This document shows, piece after piece, positions 26,047-35,154 of a DNA stretch of 64,000 nucleotides (position 1 is its first letter; the number at the start of each line of letters is the position of its first letter). Source of the DNA: Streptomyces sp. CB02058 (GTDB lineage Bacteria > Actinomycetota > Actinomycetes > Streptomycetales > Streptomycetaceae); assembly GCF_001905505.1 (NCBI RefSeq), contig NZ_LIPG01000008.1:248001-312000 (forward strand). Reading direction: 5' to 3'. Made by a program: the position numbers and the translations under genes. The notes under the pieces are model-generated. The model had not been told where the DNA came from. It did no database searches and saw only the letters and a list, made by a program, of their open reading frames with translations.

Positions 26047-26943
26047 CTACTCCTCGGCGAAGACGTCCTCGGCCGACCGGGCGGTGGGAGCCCGCAGAAG
26101 CCAGCGGTTCAGGGTGTCGAGGTCGCCGCAGGTGGTGATCCGTTCACGCGCCTCGTCCGACACGTCGACGCCCGCTTGCGCGAGGAGGAGCAGGATGCCC
26201 TGCGCGATGCCTTCCGTCCGGCCTTCCGTCCGGCCTTCCGTCCGGCCCTCGTCCCGGATTTCCTCTGCCATGAAGGACTTGTAGAAAGAGAGGTCCACGG
26301 CCACCAGGTTCCTCCACTGTTGTGCGGCCGGGCGGTTGCCCAGGCCTTGTGCGGTGAGTTCGACAAGGGGATCGGCGATGACTTCCGGTACGTCCCGCAG
26401 AGCGGTGGACAGGGTTTTCAGTATGGCACCGATGTCCGGATCAGCGGCATGTGTGATCGCCGCCAGAGTGGTGAGCGCCAGATCCTTGCGGGCCTCGGCG
26501 ACATCGGTGATCACCGGCATGTTGTGCGGGCCCGCGACGAGCGGGAGCAGGGTGAGCGCGGGCCACTGGCGAGGGCCGATCGGGACCGGGCGGGAGGCCC
26601 ATTCCGCGGTCGCGCGGTCCTGACAGACAACCAGCAGCAGTGGCGGAAGCCGGTATTTCGTGTACAGGTAGGACAGGTAATAGGCCCAGCTCGCCGGTTT
26701 GTCCGTGTCCTTCTTTCCTTGAGCCTCGATGGCCAGGAGAAGCGGCTCATCGTTCTCCGTGTCCAGCCGCAGCAGCGTGTCCACACGCCGTTCAAGCGGA
26801 CGGTTCTCGGTCAGGTCGGTAGGCATCACGGTGACCGAGACGGGTGGGGAGATCGTGATCCCCAGCACTTCCGAGACACGGGAGAAGAGGCCCGGGTGCT
26901 CCTGGAAGATGCGGTGCATCGCCTCATGGGGCGAACTGACCAT
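26047..26943 (-). CDS. Rpn-like PD-(D/E)XK family protein, 298 aa
   Basis: Resembles Rpn/YhgA-type putative nucleases. A possible PD-(D/E)XK core is RRVDTLLRLD (about 53-62) followed by LLLAIEAQGKKD (about 68-79), the E-x-Q form common in this family. Near the C-terminus there is a triple EGRT repeat, a mark of many Rpn-type proteins, encoded by a 12-bp tandem repeat (26210-26245). Rpn proteins promote RecA-independent recombination in E. coli; a nuclease activity here is inferred, not shown. ATG 26943 has AGGAG seven nt upstream. Stand-alone gene. Confidence 0.7.
   Translation of the reverse strand: MVSSPHEAMHRIFQEHPGLFSRVSEVLGITISPPVSVTVMPTDLTENRPLERRVDTLLRLDTENDEPLLLAIEAQGKKDTDKPASWAYYLSYLYTKYRLPPLLLVVCQDRATAEWASRPVPIGPRQWPALTLLPLVAGPHNMPVITDVAEARKDLALTTLAAITHAADPDIGAILKTLSTALRDVPEVIADPLVELTAQGLGNRPAAQQWRNLVAVDLSFYKSFMAEEIRDEGRTEGRTEGRTEGIAQGILLLLAQAGVDVSDEARERITTCGDLDTLNRWLLRAPTARSAEDVFAEE
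26210..26257. repeat. 12-bp tandem repeat within the Rpn-like gene
   Basis: CCTTCCGTCCGG occurs three times exactly (26210-26221, 26222-26233, 26234-26245) and once degenerate (26246-26257). In frame it encodes the repeating EGRT residues. Confidence 0.85.
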
Positions 26944-27096
26944 GTGGGGCTCCTGCGAGTGGCTTTGATGCTCGAAGCACCACCGAGCACCAGGTCCGAT
27001 CTTGCCTGGAGCATATGCCTGAGGCGTCGCCCATCCCCGCCTGAAAGGGTCAATTCATCCATGTGGGTGACGTATGCGGAGAAGCAGTAGCGAGCA

Positions 27097-27135
27097 GCTG
27101 CTTCCGGAGCCCGGCCGTGCGGCTCCGGAAGCAGC
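27097..27135 (-). terminator. Terminator of fbiC
   Basis: Perfect 15-bp stem (27097-27111 with 27121-27135), 9-nt loop, 12 nt beyond the leftward stop at 27148. Confidence 0.85.
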
Positions 27136-27147
27136 CCGCGCCCCGCG

Positions 27148-29724
27148 TCAGCCCTCCAGCACCGGCAGCAGCTCCGGCAGATGGCCGTCCGATGCCGTGG
27201 CGGCCTTGACGCGCTCCTCGGGCACCTCGCCGTACAGCGTCGTACGCGGCTTCGCCGGGCGGTCCGCCAGGTCGGCGATGGCGACGAGGTCCTGGATCGA
27301 GCGGTACGAGCCGTAACCGGAGCCCGCCATACGGGAGATGGTCTCCTCCATCAGCGTCCCGCCCAGGTCGTTGGCGCCCGAGCGCAGCATCTCGGCGGCG
27401 CCCTCCGTGCCGAGCTTGACCCAGCTGGTCTGGATGTTGGTGATGTGCGGGTGGAGCAGCAGGCGGGCCATCGCGGTGACGGCGCGGTTGTCGCGGTCGG
27501 TGGGACCGGGACGGGCGATGCCAGCCAGGTAGACCGGGGCGTTGGTGTGGATGAAGGGCAGGGTCACGAACTCGGTGAAGCCGCCCGTCTCCTGCTGGAG
27601 GCGGGCCAGCGTCCTGAGGTGGCCCAGCCAGTGGCGGGGCTGGTCGACATGGCCGTACATCATCGTGGACGAGGAGCGCAGGCCCGTCTCGTGCGCCGTC
27701 CTGATGACCTCCAGCCAGGTGGCGGTGGGCAGCTTCCCCTTGGTGAGGACCCAGCGGACCTCGTCGTCGAGGATCTCCGCCGCCGTGCCCGGGATGGAGT
27801 CGAGGCCCGCCTCCTTGGCGGCGGCCAGCCAGTCGCGGATGGACATGCCGGTGCGGGTCGCGCCGTTGACGACCTCCATCGGCGAGAAGGCGTGGACGTG
27901 CATGCCGGGCACGCGCTCCTTCACCGCGCGCGCGATGTCGAAGTACGCGGTGCCGGGCAGGTCCGGGTGGATGCCGCCCTGCATGCAGACCTCGACCGCG
28001 CCGACGTCCCACGCCTGCGCCGCCCGGTCGGCGACCTGGTCCAGGGAGAGGGTGTAGGCGTCGGCGTCGGTACGCCGCTGGGCGAAGGCGCAGAAGCGAC
28101 AGCCGGTGTAGCAGACGTTGGTGAAGTTGATGTTCCTGGTGACGATGTAGGTGACGTCGTCACCGACCACGTCCCGGCGCAGGGTGTCCGCGATGCGGCA
28201 CAGCTCGTCCAGCGCCGGGCCGTCCGCGTGGAGCAGGGCGAGGGCCTGGTCGTCGGTGAGCTTCGTGGGGTCGTCGGCGGCCTGGCTCAGCGCCTGGCGC
28301 ACGTCGGTGTCGATCCTGGACGGGACCATGCCGGGGGCGGCGGCCTCACGCAGGGCCTCCCAGTCGCCGTACACCTCGTCGAAGTCGTCGCGCCGGTCCC
28401 CGGTGCGGCCCTCCGTGTCGATGGTGCGGTGCAGATCGGTGCGGCCGGAGGCGTTGAAGCCCTCGTCGGGCTCCTGCCAGGGCAGCCCGGCCGGGATCGC
28501 GCCCTCCTTCGCCAGGCCCGTCTCCGGGTCGGCGAGGGCCCGCACGTGCGGGAGGAGGCGGGGGTCGAGCCAGGGCTCGCCGCGCTGGATGAACTCCGGG
28601 TAGATGGTGAGGCGTTCGCGGAGCTGGAAGCCGGACTCGGCCGTACGCGCGGCGAGTTCGTCGATGTGCGGCCAGGGGCGCTCGGGGTTCACATGGTCCG
28701 GGGTGAGCGGTGAGACGCCGCCCCAGTCGTCGATACCCGCGCCGATCAGCAGGGCGTACTCGGCGTCGACGAGATTCGGCGGGGCCTGGATGCGCGCCGA
28801 GGGGCCGAGGATGTGGCGGGCGACGGCGATCGCCGCTGCCAGCTCCTCCAGTTCGGCGTCCGGCATCCCGCGCATCGCCGTGTCCGGCTTGGCGCGGAAG
28901 TTCTGGACGATGACTTCCTGTATGCCGTGATAGGCGCGGGCCGTCCTGCGCAGCTCGAAGAGGGAGTCGGCCCGCTCCTCGTACGACTCGCCGATGCCGA
29001 TCAGGATGCCCGTGGTGAACGGCACGTTGGACCGGCCGGCGTCCTCCAGCACCCGCAGCCGGACGGCCGGCTCCTTGTCCGGGGAGCCGTAGTGCGGTCC
29101 GCCCTTCTCGGACCAGAGCCGGGTGGCCGTGGTCTCCAGCATCATGCCCATGGAGGGGGCGACGGGCTTCAGCCGCTGGAGGTCCGTCCACGTCATCACA
29201 CCCGGGTTCAGGTGCGGCAGCAGCCCCGTCTCCTCCAGGACGCGGATCGCCATGGCGCGTACGTACGCGAGGGTGTCGTCGTAGCCCTCCGCCTCCAGCC
29301 ACTCCCGGGCCTCGGGCCAGCGGTCCTCGGGCCGGTCGCCGAGCGTGAACAGGGCCTCCTTGCAGCCCATTTCGGCACCCTTGCGGGCGATGTCGAGGAT
29401 CTCGTCCGGCGACATGAACATCCCGTGCCCCGCCTTGCGGAGCTTGCCCGGCACGGTCACGAAGGTGCAGTAGTGGCAGGTGTCGCGGCAGAGCCGGGTC
29501 AACGGGATGAAGACCTTGCGTGAGTACGTGATCACACCCGGCCGGCCCGCGGCTTCGAGGCCCGCGTCCCTGACCCGGGCGGCGGACGCGGCGAGGTCGG
29601 TCAGGTCCTCCCCCCTGGCCTGGAGCAGGACGGCGGCCTCGGCCACATCGAGGGCGACGCCGTCGCGAGCCCGCCGCAGGGCACGCCGCATGGCGTTGGT
29701 CGTGGGGCGCTGAGCATCGGTCAT
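27148..29724 (-). CDS. fbiC: FO synthase, CofG-CofH fusion
   Basis: Makes FO (7,8-didemethyl-8-hydroxy-5-deazariboflavin), the chromophore of cofactor F420, from tyrosine and a flavin-pathway intermediate. Two radical-SAM domains are fused in 858 residues, the normal length: the CofG half with CRDTCHYC (79-86) and the CofH half with CYTGCRFC (about 540-547), each a CxxxCxxC 4Fe-4S site. I chose ATG 29724; longer open sequence upstream runs over a divergent gene. No Shine-Dalgarno sequence is present, but TATGCT ends 6 nt upstream, so the mRNA may be leaderless. An F420-type LLM oxidoreductase is encoded at 40737. Confidence 0.97.
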   Translation of the reverse strand: MTDAQRPTTNAMRRALRRARDGVALDVAEAAVLLQARGEDLTDLAASAARVRDAGLEAAGRPGVITYSRKVFIPLTRLCRDTCHYCTFVTVPGKLRKAGHGMFMSPDEILDIARKGAEMGCKEALFTLGDRPEDRWPEAREWLEAEGYDDTLAYVRAMAIRVLEETGLLPHLNPGVMTWTDLQRLKPVAPSMGMMLETTATRLWSEKGGPHYGSPDKEPAVRLRVLEDAGRSNVPFTTGILIGIGESYEERADSLFELRRTARAYHGIQEVIVQNFRAKPDTAMRGMPDAELEELAAAIAVARHILGPSARIQAPPNLVDAEYALLIGAGIDDWGGVSPLTPDHVNPERPWPHIDELAARTAESGFQLRERLTIYPEFIQRGEPWLDPRLLPHVRALADPETGLAKEGAIPAGLPWQEPDEGFNASGRTDLHRTIDTEGRTGDRRDDFDEVYGDWEALREAAAPGMVPSRIDTDVRQALSQAADDPTKLTDDQALALLHADGPALDELCRIADTLRRDVVGDDVTYIVTRNINFTNVCYTGCRFCAFAQRRTDADAYTLSLDQVADRAAQAWDVGAVEVCMQGGIHPDLPGTAYFDIARAVKERVPGMHVHAFSPMEVVNGATRTGMSIRDWLAAAKEAGLDSIPGTAAEILDDEVRWVLTKGKLPTATWLEVIRTAHETGLRSSSTMMYGHVDQPRHWLGHLRTLARLQQETGGFTEFVTLPFIHTNAPVYLAGIARPGPTDRDNRAVTAMARLLLHPHITNIQTSWVKLGTEGAAEMLRSGANDLGGTLMEETISRMAGSGYGSYRSIQDLVAIADLADRPAKPRTTLYGEVPEERVKAATASDGHLPELLPVLEG

Positions 29725-29844
29725 GAACCGAGCATACGAGCGCGGCACCCGGTCCGGACCAGGGCCTCTGCAGGGCGTAACCAGCTGTTCACCGCTGGCG
29801 CCTTGACCGTTATGCACCACTTGCCCCGTAGGCTCGGAGAGGTG

Positions 29845-30522
29845 ATGGAAACGATCGTCTTCGACATCGGAGAAACCCTCGTCCGCGACGACCGCCTCTG
29901 GGCCTCGTGGGCCGACTGGCTCGGAGTCCCGCCGCACACGGTCAGCGCGCTGGTCGGCGCCTCGGTCGTGCAGGGCCGTGACGCCGCCGACGCGCTGCGG
30001 GTGCTGCGCCCCGGCATGGACGTCACCGAGGCGTACCACGCCCGTGCGGCGGCGGGGCGGGGCGAGCACCTGGACGAGACGGACCTCTATCCCGACGTCC
30101 GCCCCGCCCTGGCCGAACTGCGCGCGCTCGGGCTGCGGGTCGTCGTCGCGGGCGACCGGACGGCGCGGGCGGGAGAGCTGCTGCGGGCGCTGGACCTGCC
30201 GGCCGACCTGGTCGTCACCTCGCAGGAGTGGGGCGCGGCCAAGCCGGATCCGGAGTTCTTCGCCCGTGTGCTGGAGGTGTCGGGAGCCGCTCCCGAGGCC
30301 ACTCTCTACGTGGGCGACCACCCGGCCGACGACCTGTTCCCCGCGAGGTCGGCGGGCCTGCGCACGGCGCACATCCGCCGCGGCCCGTACGGTCATTGGT
30401 GGGCGGACCACCCGGACGTCCTGGAGACGGCGGACTGGCGCGTCGACTCCCTCACCGAGCTGCCGGCGCTGCTCGGCGGGATCGAGCGGCGCGAGATCCC
30501 GGTCGCGGAGTCGCAGGGCTGA
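29845..30522 (+). CDS. HAD-superfamily hydrolase, 225 aa
   Basis: Probable phosphatase. Motif I FDIGETL (nucleophile Asp7), motif III lysine in AKPDPEFF (about 132), motif IV YVGDHPADD (about 155-163) with the metal-binding aspartates. Motif I has the DxGET form seen in one HAD subgroup instead of the canonical DxDGT. Helical cap between about 20 and 90. ATG 29845 lies next to GGAGAGG. Divergent from fbiC; no substrate can be named. Confidence 0.88.
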   Translation: METIVFDIGETLVRDDRLWASWADWLGVPPHTVSALVGASVVQGRDAADALRVLRPGMDVTEAYHARAAAGRGEHLDETDLYPDVRPALAELRALGLRVVVAGDRTARAGELLRALDLPADLVVTSQEWGAAKPDPEFFARVLEVSGAAPEATLYVGDHPADDLFPARSAGLRTAHIRRGPYGHWWADHPDVLETADWRVDSLTELPALLGGIERREIPVAESQG

Positions 30523-30580
30523 GCGCCCCCTCGGGGCCGGGCACCGCCACAGGGGCCGGGCGTCGCGCAGGAGCTGGGCG

Positions 30581-31321
30581 TCAGTCCTCGTCGCCGCTGA
30601 GCGAGAGCCGCAGCCGGTCGCTCGCGAGCCGCATGTGCTCGGCCATCGCCGCGTCCGCGCCCTCCGGGTCCCCCGCCCTGATCGCGTCGAGCACGGCGCC
30701 GTGCTCGTGCAGCGTCCCGCTGACCGTTCCCTCGATGTCACCCGCCCGCTCCATCCACACCTGGAGCAGGGCCCGGATGGAGTGCAGGATGTCGCTGAGC
30801 ACCGTGTTGCGGGCGATGTTCGCGGTCTCCAGGTGGAAGGCGATATCGGCGTCGATGAACGCCTTGACGTCCGTCCCCGCCTCCCGCATCCGCTCCAGGT
30901 GCTCCTCCAGCCGCTCGACGTCCGCCTCGGACGCGCGGTCGGCGGCCAGCCGCGCCGACATGCCCTCCATGAAGGTGCGGACCTCGACGAGGTCCTGCGT
31001 GCGGCGCTGACCCAGCATCAGACCCCAGTTGATGGCGCGCGGCAGGAACTCCGAGGTCCCCTCGCGGACGTACGAGCCCGAGCCCGGCCTGATCTCGATG
31101 ATGCCCAGCACGTCCAGCGCCGAGAGCGCCCCGCGCACGCTGGAGCGCGCGACGCCCAGGGCGTCGGCGAGCTGACGCTCGGCGGGCAGTCGCGTGCCCG
31201 GCTTCAGGTTGCCGTCGGACAGGTGATCAAGGAGCCGCTTGGCCACCTCACTGACCGAGGACTCCCTGACGACGGGGCGCAGAAGTGACGTGAAATCGGG
31301 CTCTTCGGGCTGCGTGGACAC
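30581..31321 (-). CDS. FadR-subfamily GntR regulator of the apionate/tetrose operon, 246 aa
   Basis: Winged helix domain (about 15-85; PGTRLPAERQLADALGVARSSVRGAL) and an FCD all-helical ligand domain (EVRTFMEGMSARLAA, DIAFHLETANIARN, HGAVLDAI) with the usual His/Asp metal-binding positions. GTG 31321 is the only suitable start; its ribosome site is weak. Divergent from the catabolic operon. A 19-bp perfect palindrome with the TTGGT-ACCAA core of FadR-type sites overlaps the operon promoter, so it most likely represses the operon until a pathway acid or sugar phosphate binds. Confidence 0.9.
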   Translation of the reverse strand: MSTQPEEPDFTSLLRPVVRESSVSEVAKRLLDHLSDGNLKPGTRLPAERQLADALGVARSSVRGALSALDVLGIIEIRPGSGSYVREGTSEFLPRAINWGLMLGQRRTQDLVEVRTFMEGMSARLAADRASEADVERLEEHLERMREAGTDVKAFIDADIAFHLETANIARNTVLSDILHSIRALLQVWMERAGDIEGTVSGTLHEHGAVLDAIRAGDPEGADAAMAEHMRLASDRLRLSLSGDED

Positions 31322-31427
31322 GCTGACCAGTACATCAGACGGGGCGGCGGAACCCCGGAGCGGGCGGACGATAACGCGCTCATCGGTCCAGGAGAAGAGC
31401 TCAGGGGAGCGACCTACGTCACTTTGG

Positions 31428-31446
31428 TAAATTGGTGACCAATTTA
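31428..31446. promoter_or_regulatory. FadR/GntR operator upstream of the catabolic operon
   Basis: TAAATTGGTGACCAATTTA is a perfect 19-bp palindrome centred at 31437. It overlaps a probable -10 TAGGAT (31445-31450) of the rightward operon. It is the most AT-rich segment in the neighbourhood. Confidence 0.8.
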
Positions 31447-31565
31447 GGATCCGGGGCTAGCTTGGAGTTGTTCACCGGCCGGAAACACGACCTTCCACGG
31501 CTCGCCTTCACCGGCCGGAGTAGACACAGAACCGGACAAAGCGGTCCGCAAGCGAGGAGTCTTCC

Positions 31566-32927
31566 ATGGGCGCGACTGCGCATTCCGCGATCGAGAGATC
31601 AGCGATCAAGAAGGTCTCGATCCGTCTCGTCCCCTTCGTGGCCCTGATGTTCTTCGTGAACTACCTGGACCGGACGGCCGTCTCCTTCGCCGAGCCGAAC
31701 GGCATGGGCCAGGACCTCGCACTCACCGCGGCGCAGTTCGGCTTCGCCTCCGGCGTCTTCTTCATCGGCTACATCATTCTCGAAGTGCCCAGCAACATGG
31801 CCCTGCACAAGTTCGGCGCCCGGCGCTGGCTGGCCAGGATCATGGTGAGCTGGGGCGTCGTCGCCCTCCTCTTCACCTGGGTGCAGAACAGCGAGCAGCT
31901 GTACACGCTCCGCTTCCTGCTCGGTGTCGCCGAGGCCGGGTTCTTCCCCGGCGCGATCCTCTTCCTCAGCCAGTGGGTGCCCTCCCGGCACCGTACGAAG
32001 GTGCTCGGCCTCTTCTATCTGGCACAGCCGCTGACCACCGTCATCGGCGCCCCGCTGGCCGGCTGGTTCATCAACCAGCACGGGCTCTTCGGCCTCGAGG
32101 GCTGGCGCGTGATGTTCCTCGGCGTGTCCGTCCCGGCGATCCTGCTGGGCGTCATCGCCTGGTTCTACCTGATCGACAAGCCGGCCGACGCGAAGTGGCT
32201 GACCGCGGAGGAGAAGACCTGGCTGACGGACGAGCTGGCCGCGGAGAACGCCGGGAAGACCGGCGCCGACGAGGAGACCGGCCACGGCAAGCAGGCCCTG
32301 AAGGCCGCCTTCACCAACGGCCGCGTCTGGACGCTCGCCCTCATCTACTTCGGCTTCATCTACGGCCTGTACGCCCTCGCCTTCTTCCTGCCGACGATCA
32401 TCAACGGCTTCCAGGACCAGTTCGGCACGACGTTCAGCGTCATGGACAAGGCCCTGATCACGGCCATCCCCTATCTCCCGGCCGCGATCGTCCTCTACTT
32501 CTGGTCCCGCCACGCCACCCGGCACGGGGTCCGCACCTGGCACATCGCGGGCCCGGCGGTCGTCGGAGGGATCTCCATCCCCCTCGCCCTCTACATGGGC
32601 TCACCGGCCGCCACGGTCGCCGTCATCACCGTCACCGCGTGTGCGATCTTCGCCGCGCTGCCGGTCTTCTGGTCCGTCCCCTCGCAGTTCCTGACCGGCG
32701 CGGCAGCCGCCGCCGGTATCGCCCTGATCAACACCGCGGGCAACGTGGCCGGCTTCGCCGCCGGTTACGTCACCGGCTGGCTGAAGGACTTCAGCGGTGC
32801 CTACTACCTGCCGCTGTTCCTCGTCGGGGCCTTCATGCTCATGTCCGCCGCGCTGATGCTGTGGCTCGCCAACCGGTCCAAGGGCCAGGGCGCGAACCAC
32901 GGCCGGCCTCTCGCAGAGGTTCGCTGA
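31566..32927 (+). CDS. MFS transporter, anion:cation symporter (ACS) type
   Basis: Twelve-helix uptake permease, 453 residues, of the group that carries sugar acids and other organic anions. ACS features: NYLDRTAVSFAEP in helix 1, GYIILEVPSNMALHKFGARRWLAR between helices 2 and 3, and LRFLLGVAEAGFFPGAILFLSQW in helix 4. GAGGAG precedes ATG 31566. First gene of a six-gene operon; its stop overlaps the kinase start (TGATG). From context it probably imports D-apionate or a related sugar acid. Confidence 0.9.
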   Translation: MGATAHSAIERSAIKKVSIRLVPFVALMFFVNYLDRTAVSFAEPNGMGQDLALTAAQFGFASGVFFIGYIILEVPSNMALHKFGARRWLARIMVSWGVVALLFTWVQNSEQLYTLRFLLGVAEAGFFPGAILFLSQWVPSRHRTKVLGLFYLAQPLTTVIGAPLAGWFINQHGLFGLEGWRVMFLGVSVPAILLGVIAWFYLIDKPADAKWLTAEEKTWLTDELAAENAGKTGADEETGHGKQALKAAFTNGRVWTLALIYFGFIYGLYALAFFLPTIINGFQDQFGTTFSVMDKALITAIPYLPAAIVLYFWSRHATRHGVRTWHIAGPAVVGGISIPLALYMGSPAATVAVITVTACAIFAALPVFWSVPSQFLTGAAAAAGIALINTAGNVAGFAAGYVTGWLKDFSGAYYLPLFLVGAFMLMSAALMLWLANRSKGQGANHGRPLAEVR

Positions 32928-34663
32928 TGACCCGCCTGTCCAACGACCCCGCCGCCTTCGCCGACGAGGCGCTCGAAGGCTTCGTCGCCGCCCACCCCCG
33001 CCGGGTCCGCCAGGTCCCGGGCGGGGTGGTCCGGGCCACCCGGACCCCTCCCGGCCAGGTCGCCGTCGTGGTCGGCGGCGGCTCCGGCCACTACCCGGCC
33101 TTCTCCGGCCTGGTCGGCCAGGGCCTCGCCCACGGCGCGGCGGTCGGCAACGTCTTCGCCTCGCCCTCCGCCCACCAGGTGCTCCAGGTGGCGCGGGCCG
33201 CCGAGACCGGCGGCGGCGTCCTCCTCGCGTACGGGAACTACGCGGGCGACGTCCTGCACTTCGGCCAGGCGGCCCGGCGGCTGACCGCCGAGGGCATACC
33301 CGCCCGCACGCTCGGCGTCACGGACGACATGTCCAGCGCCTCGCCCGACGAGGCGCACAAACGCCGTGGTGTCGCCGGTGACCTGGTCGTCTTCAAGACG
33401 GCCGCCGCGGCGGCCGAGGCGGGGCTCCCGCTGGACGAGGTGACCCGGATCGCCGAGCTGGCGAACGCCCGCACCCGGTCCTTCGGTGTCGCGTTCTCCG
33501 GCTGCACACTGCCCGGCGCGGACCACCCCCTCTTCACCGTGCCCGAGGGCCGGATGGCCGTCGGCCTCGGCATCCACGGCGAGCCCGGCATGGGCGAGCG
33601 GCCCGTGCCGACCGCCGACGAGGCGGCCGAACTCCTCGTCTCCACCGTGCTCGGCGAACTCCCCGAGGGCGTCGCCTCGCCGCACGGGCAGCGGGCCGCG
33701 GTGATCCTGAACGGCCTCGGCTCCGTGAAGTACGAGGAGCTGTTCGTCGTCTACCGCAGGGTCGCCCAGCTCCTCGCCGAGGCCGGGATCGAGGCCGTGG
33801 ACCCCGAGGTCGGCGAGCTGGTCACCAGCTTCGACATGGCGGGCGTCTCGCTCACCCTGTGCTGGCTCACCGACGAGCTGGAGCCCCTGTGGACGGCCCC
33901 GGCCGACGCCCCCGCCTATCGCAAGGGCGTCGTCGAGGCCGCGGACCCGGTCACCGCGCACGTCACGGCACAGGACGCCGAGGACACCGTCCCACCGGCC
34001 TCCGACGCGTCCCGGGAGGCGGCCCGCACCGTCCTCGCGGCCCTGCGCGTCCTCAAGGAGACCGTCGACGACCACGCCGACGAGCTCGGCCGGATCGACG
34101 CGGTCGCAGGTGACGGCGACCACGGGATCGGCATGCAGCGCGGCTCCACCGGGGCGTACGAGGCCGCCACCCGCGCCGAAGCGCTCGGCGCTGGAGCGGA
34201 AACGCTTCTGCACAGGGCCGCCGACGCCTGGGCCGACCGGGCCGGCGGCACCTCCGGCGCCCTGTGGGGCGTGATCCTCCGGGCCGTCGGCACCTCGCTC
34301 GGCGACACCGAGCGGCCCTCCGCACCCGTGGTCGCCTCGGGGGTCGCGCAGGCCGCCGCCGGTGTGATGGAGCTGGGCAAGGCGGAGGTCGGCGACAAGA
34401 CGATGGTCGACGTCCTCGTCCCCTTCTCCTACGCGCTCACGGCCGCCGCCGATGCGGGGCAGCCGCTCGCCACCGCCTGGGACACGGCCGCGTACTCCGC
34501 GCACGCCGCCGCCGAGGCCACCGCGGACCTGCTCCCCCGGATGGGCCGCGCCCGCCCGCACGCCGAGAAGAGCCTCGGCACTCCGGACGCCGGAGCCCAC
34601 TCGCTCGCCCTGATCGTCCGCGCCGTGCACGGCGTGTTCGCACCCACCCTGGAGAACCACTGA
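32927..34663 (+). CDS. Dihydroxyacetone-kinase-type kinase, likely L-erythrulose kinase (DhaK+DhaL)
   Basis: ATP-dependent ketose kinase. DhaK domain (about 1-340) with GGGSGH (phosphate loop) and His about 217 in GLGIHGEPGMGE, which covalently holds the keto substrate. DhaL domain (about 365-578) with the Mg-binding AGDGDHGIGM (about 393-402) and GGTSGALWG. The full fusion is 578 residues as in LerK/DerK-type kinases. In this operon the substrate is expected to be L-erythrulose rather than dihydroxyacetone. Overlaps both neighbours by one base. Confidence 0.85.
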   Translation: MTRLSNDPAAFADEALEGFVAAHPRRVRQVPGGVVRATRTPPGQVAVVVGGGSGHYPAFSGLVGQGLAHGAAVGNVFASPSAHQVLQVARAAETGGGVLLAYGNYAGDVLHFGQAARRLTAEGIPARTLGVTDDMSSASPDEAHKRRGVAGDLVVFKTAAAAAEAGLPLDEVTRIAELANARTRSFGVAFSGCTLPGADHPLFTVPEGRMAVGLGIHGEPGMGERPVPTADEAAELLVSTVLGELPEGVASPHGQRAAVILNGLGSVKYEELFVVYRRVAQLLAEAGIEAVDPEVGELVTSFDMAGVSLTLCWLTDELEPLWTAPADAPAYRKGVVEAADPVTAHVTAQDAEDTVPPASDASREAARTVLAALRVLKETVDDHADELGRIDAVAGDGDHGIGMQRGSTGAYEAATRAEALGAGAETLLHRAADAWADRAGGTSGALWGVILRAVGTSLGDTERPSAPVVASGVAQAAAGVMELGKAEVGDKTMVDVLVPFSYALTAAADAGQPLATAWDTAAYSAHAAAEATADLLPRMGRARPHAEKSLGTPDAGAHSLALIVRAVHGVFAPTLENH

Positions 34664-35154
34664 TGTCCGAGAAGCTCCGTATCGTCGTCGGCTCCGACGA
34701 CGCCGGCCACGCGTACAAGGAAGCGCTCAAGAAGGACCTGGAGGCCAGCGGTCTCGTCGCCGCCGTCACCGATGTGGGCGTCGACGCGGACGGGCACACC
34801 GCCTATCCGAAGGTCGCCATCGCCGCCGCCGAGATGGTCGCCCGCGGCGAGGCCGACCGCGCCCTCCTGGTCTGCGGCACCGGCCTCGGCGTGGCCATCG
34901 CCGCCAACAAGGTCAAGGGCGTCCGGGCCGTCACCGCGCACGACTCCTTCTCCGTCGAACGCGCGGTCCTCTCCAACAACGCCCAGGTCCTCACCTTCGG
35001 CCAGCGCGTCGTCGGGCTGGAGCTGGCCCGCCGGCTGGCCGCCGAGTGGCTGACGTACCGCTTCGACGAGGCGTCGGCCTCCGCCGCCAAGGTCGCGCTG
35101 ATGGACGACTACGAGAACAAGAACGACGAGAACCAGCAGGAAGCCGCAGCCTGA
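34663..35154 (+). CDS. RpiB-family isomerase, likely D-erythrose/D-erythrulose 4-phosphate isomerase
   Basis: RpiB/LacA-like sugar-phosphate isomerase of 163 residues. Visible: SDDAGHAYK at the phosphate-binding start, catalytic Cys71 in CGTGLGVAIAANKVKGVRA, and AHDSFS. Homologues named EryI or DerI interconvert D-erythrulose 4-phosphate and D-erythrose 4-phosphate in tetritol and apionate pathways. Overlaps the kinase stop by one base and the next start by one base. Housekeeping ribose-5-phosphate isomerase B is the alternative, but context argues against it. Confidence 0.85.
   Translation: MSEKLRIVVGSDDAGHAYKEALKKDLEASGLVAAVTDVGVDADGHTAYPKVAIAAAEMVARGEADRALLVCGTGLGVAIAANKVKGVRAVTAHDSFSVERAVLSNNAQVLTFGQRVVGLELARRLAAEWLTYRFDEASASAAKVALMDDYENKNDENQQEAAA

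Noticed and set aside
26210..26257. Short regular repeats as a CRISPR array
   Set aside because: Units are 12 bp, abut without spacers and lie in frame inside a gene.
29725..30741. Longer fbiC start beginning at 30741
   Set aside because: It would overlap the divergent HAD gene; the extra residues are low-complexity and the known FO synthase length fits the 29724 start.
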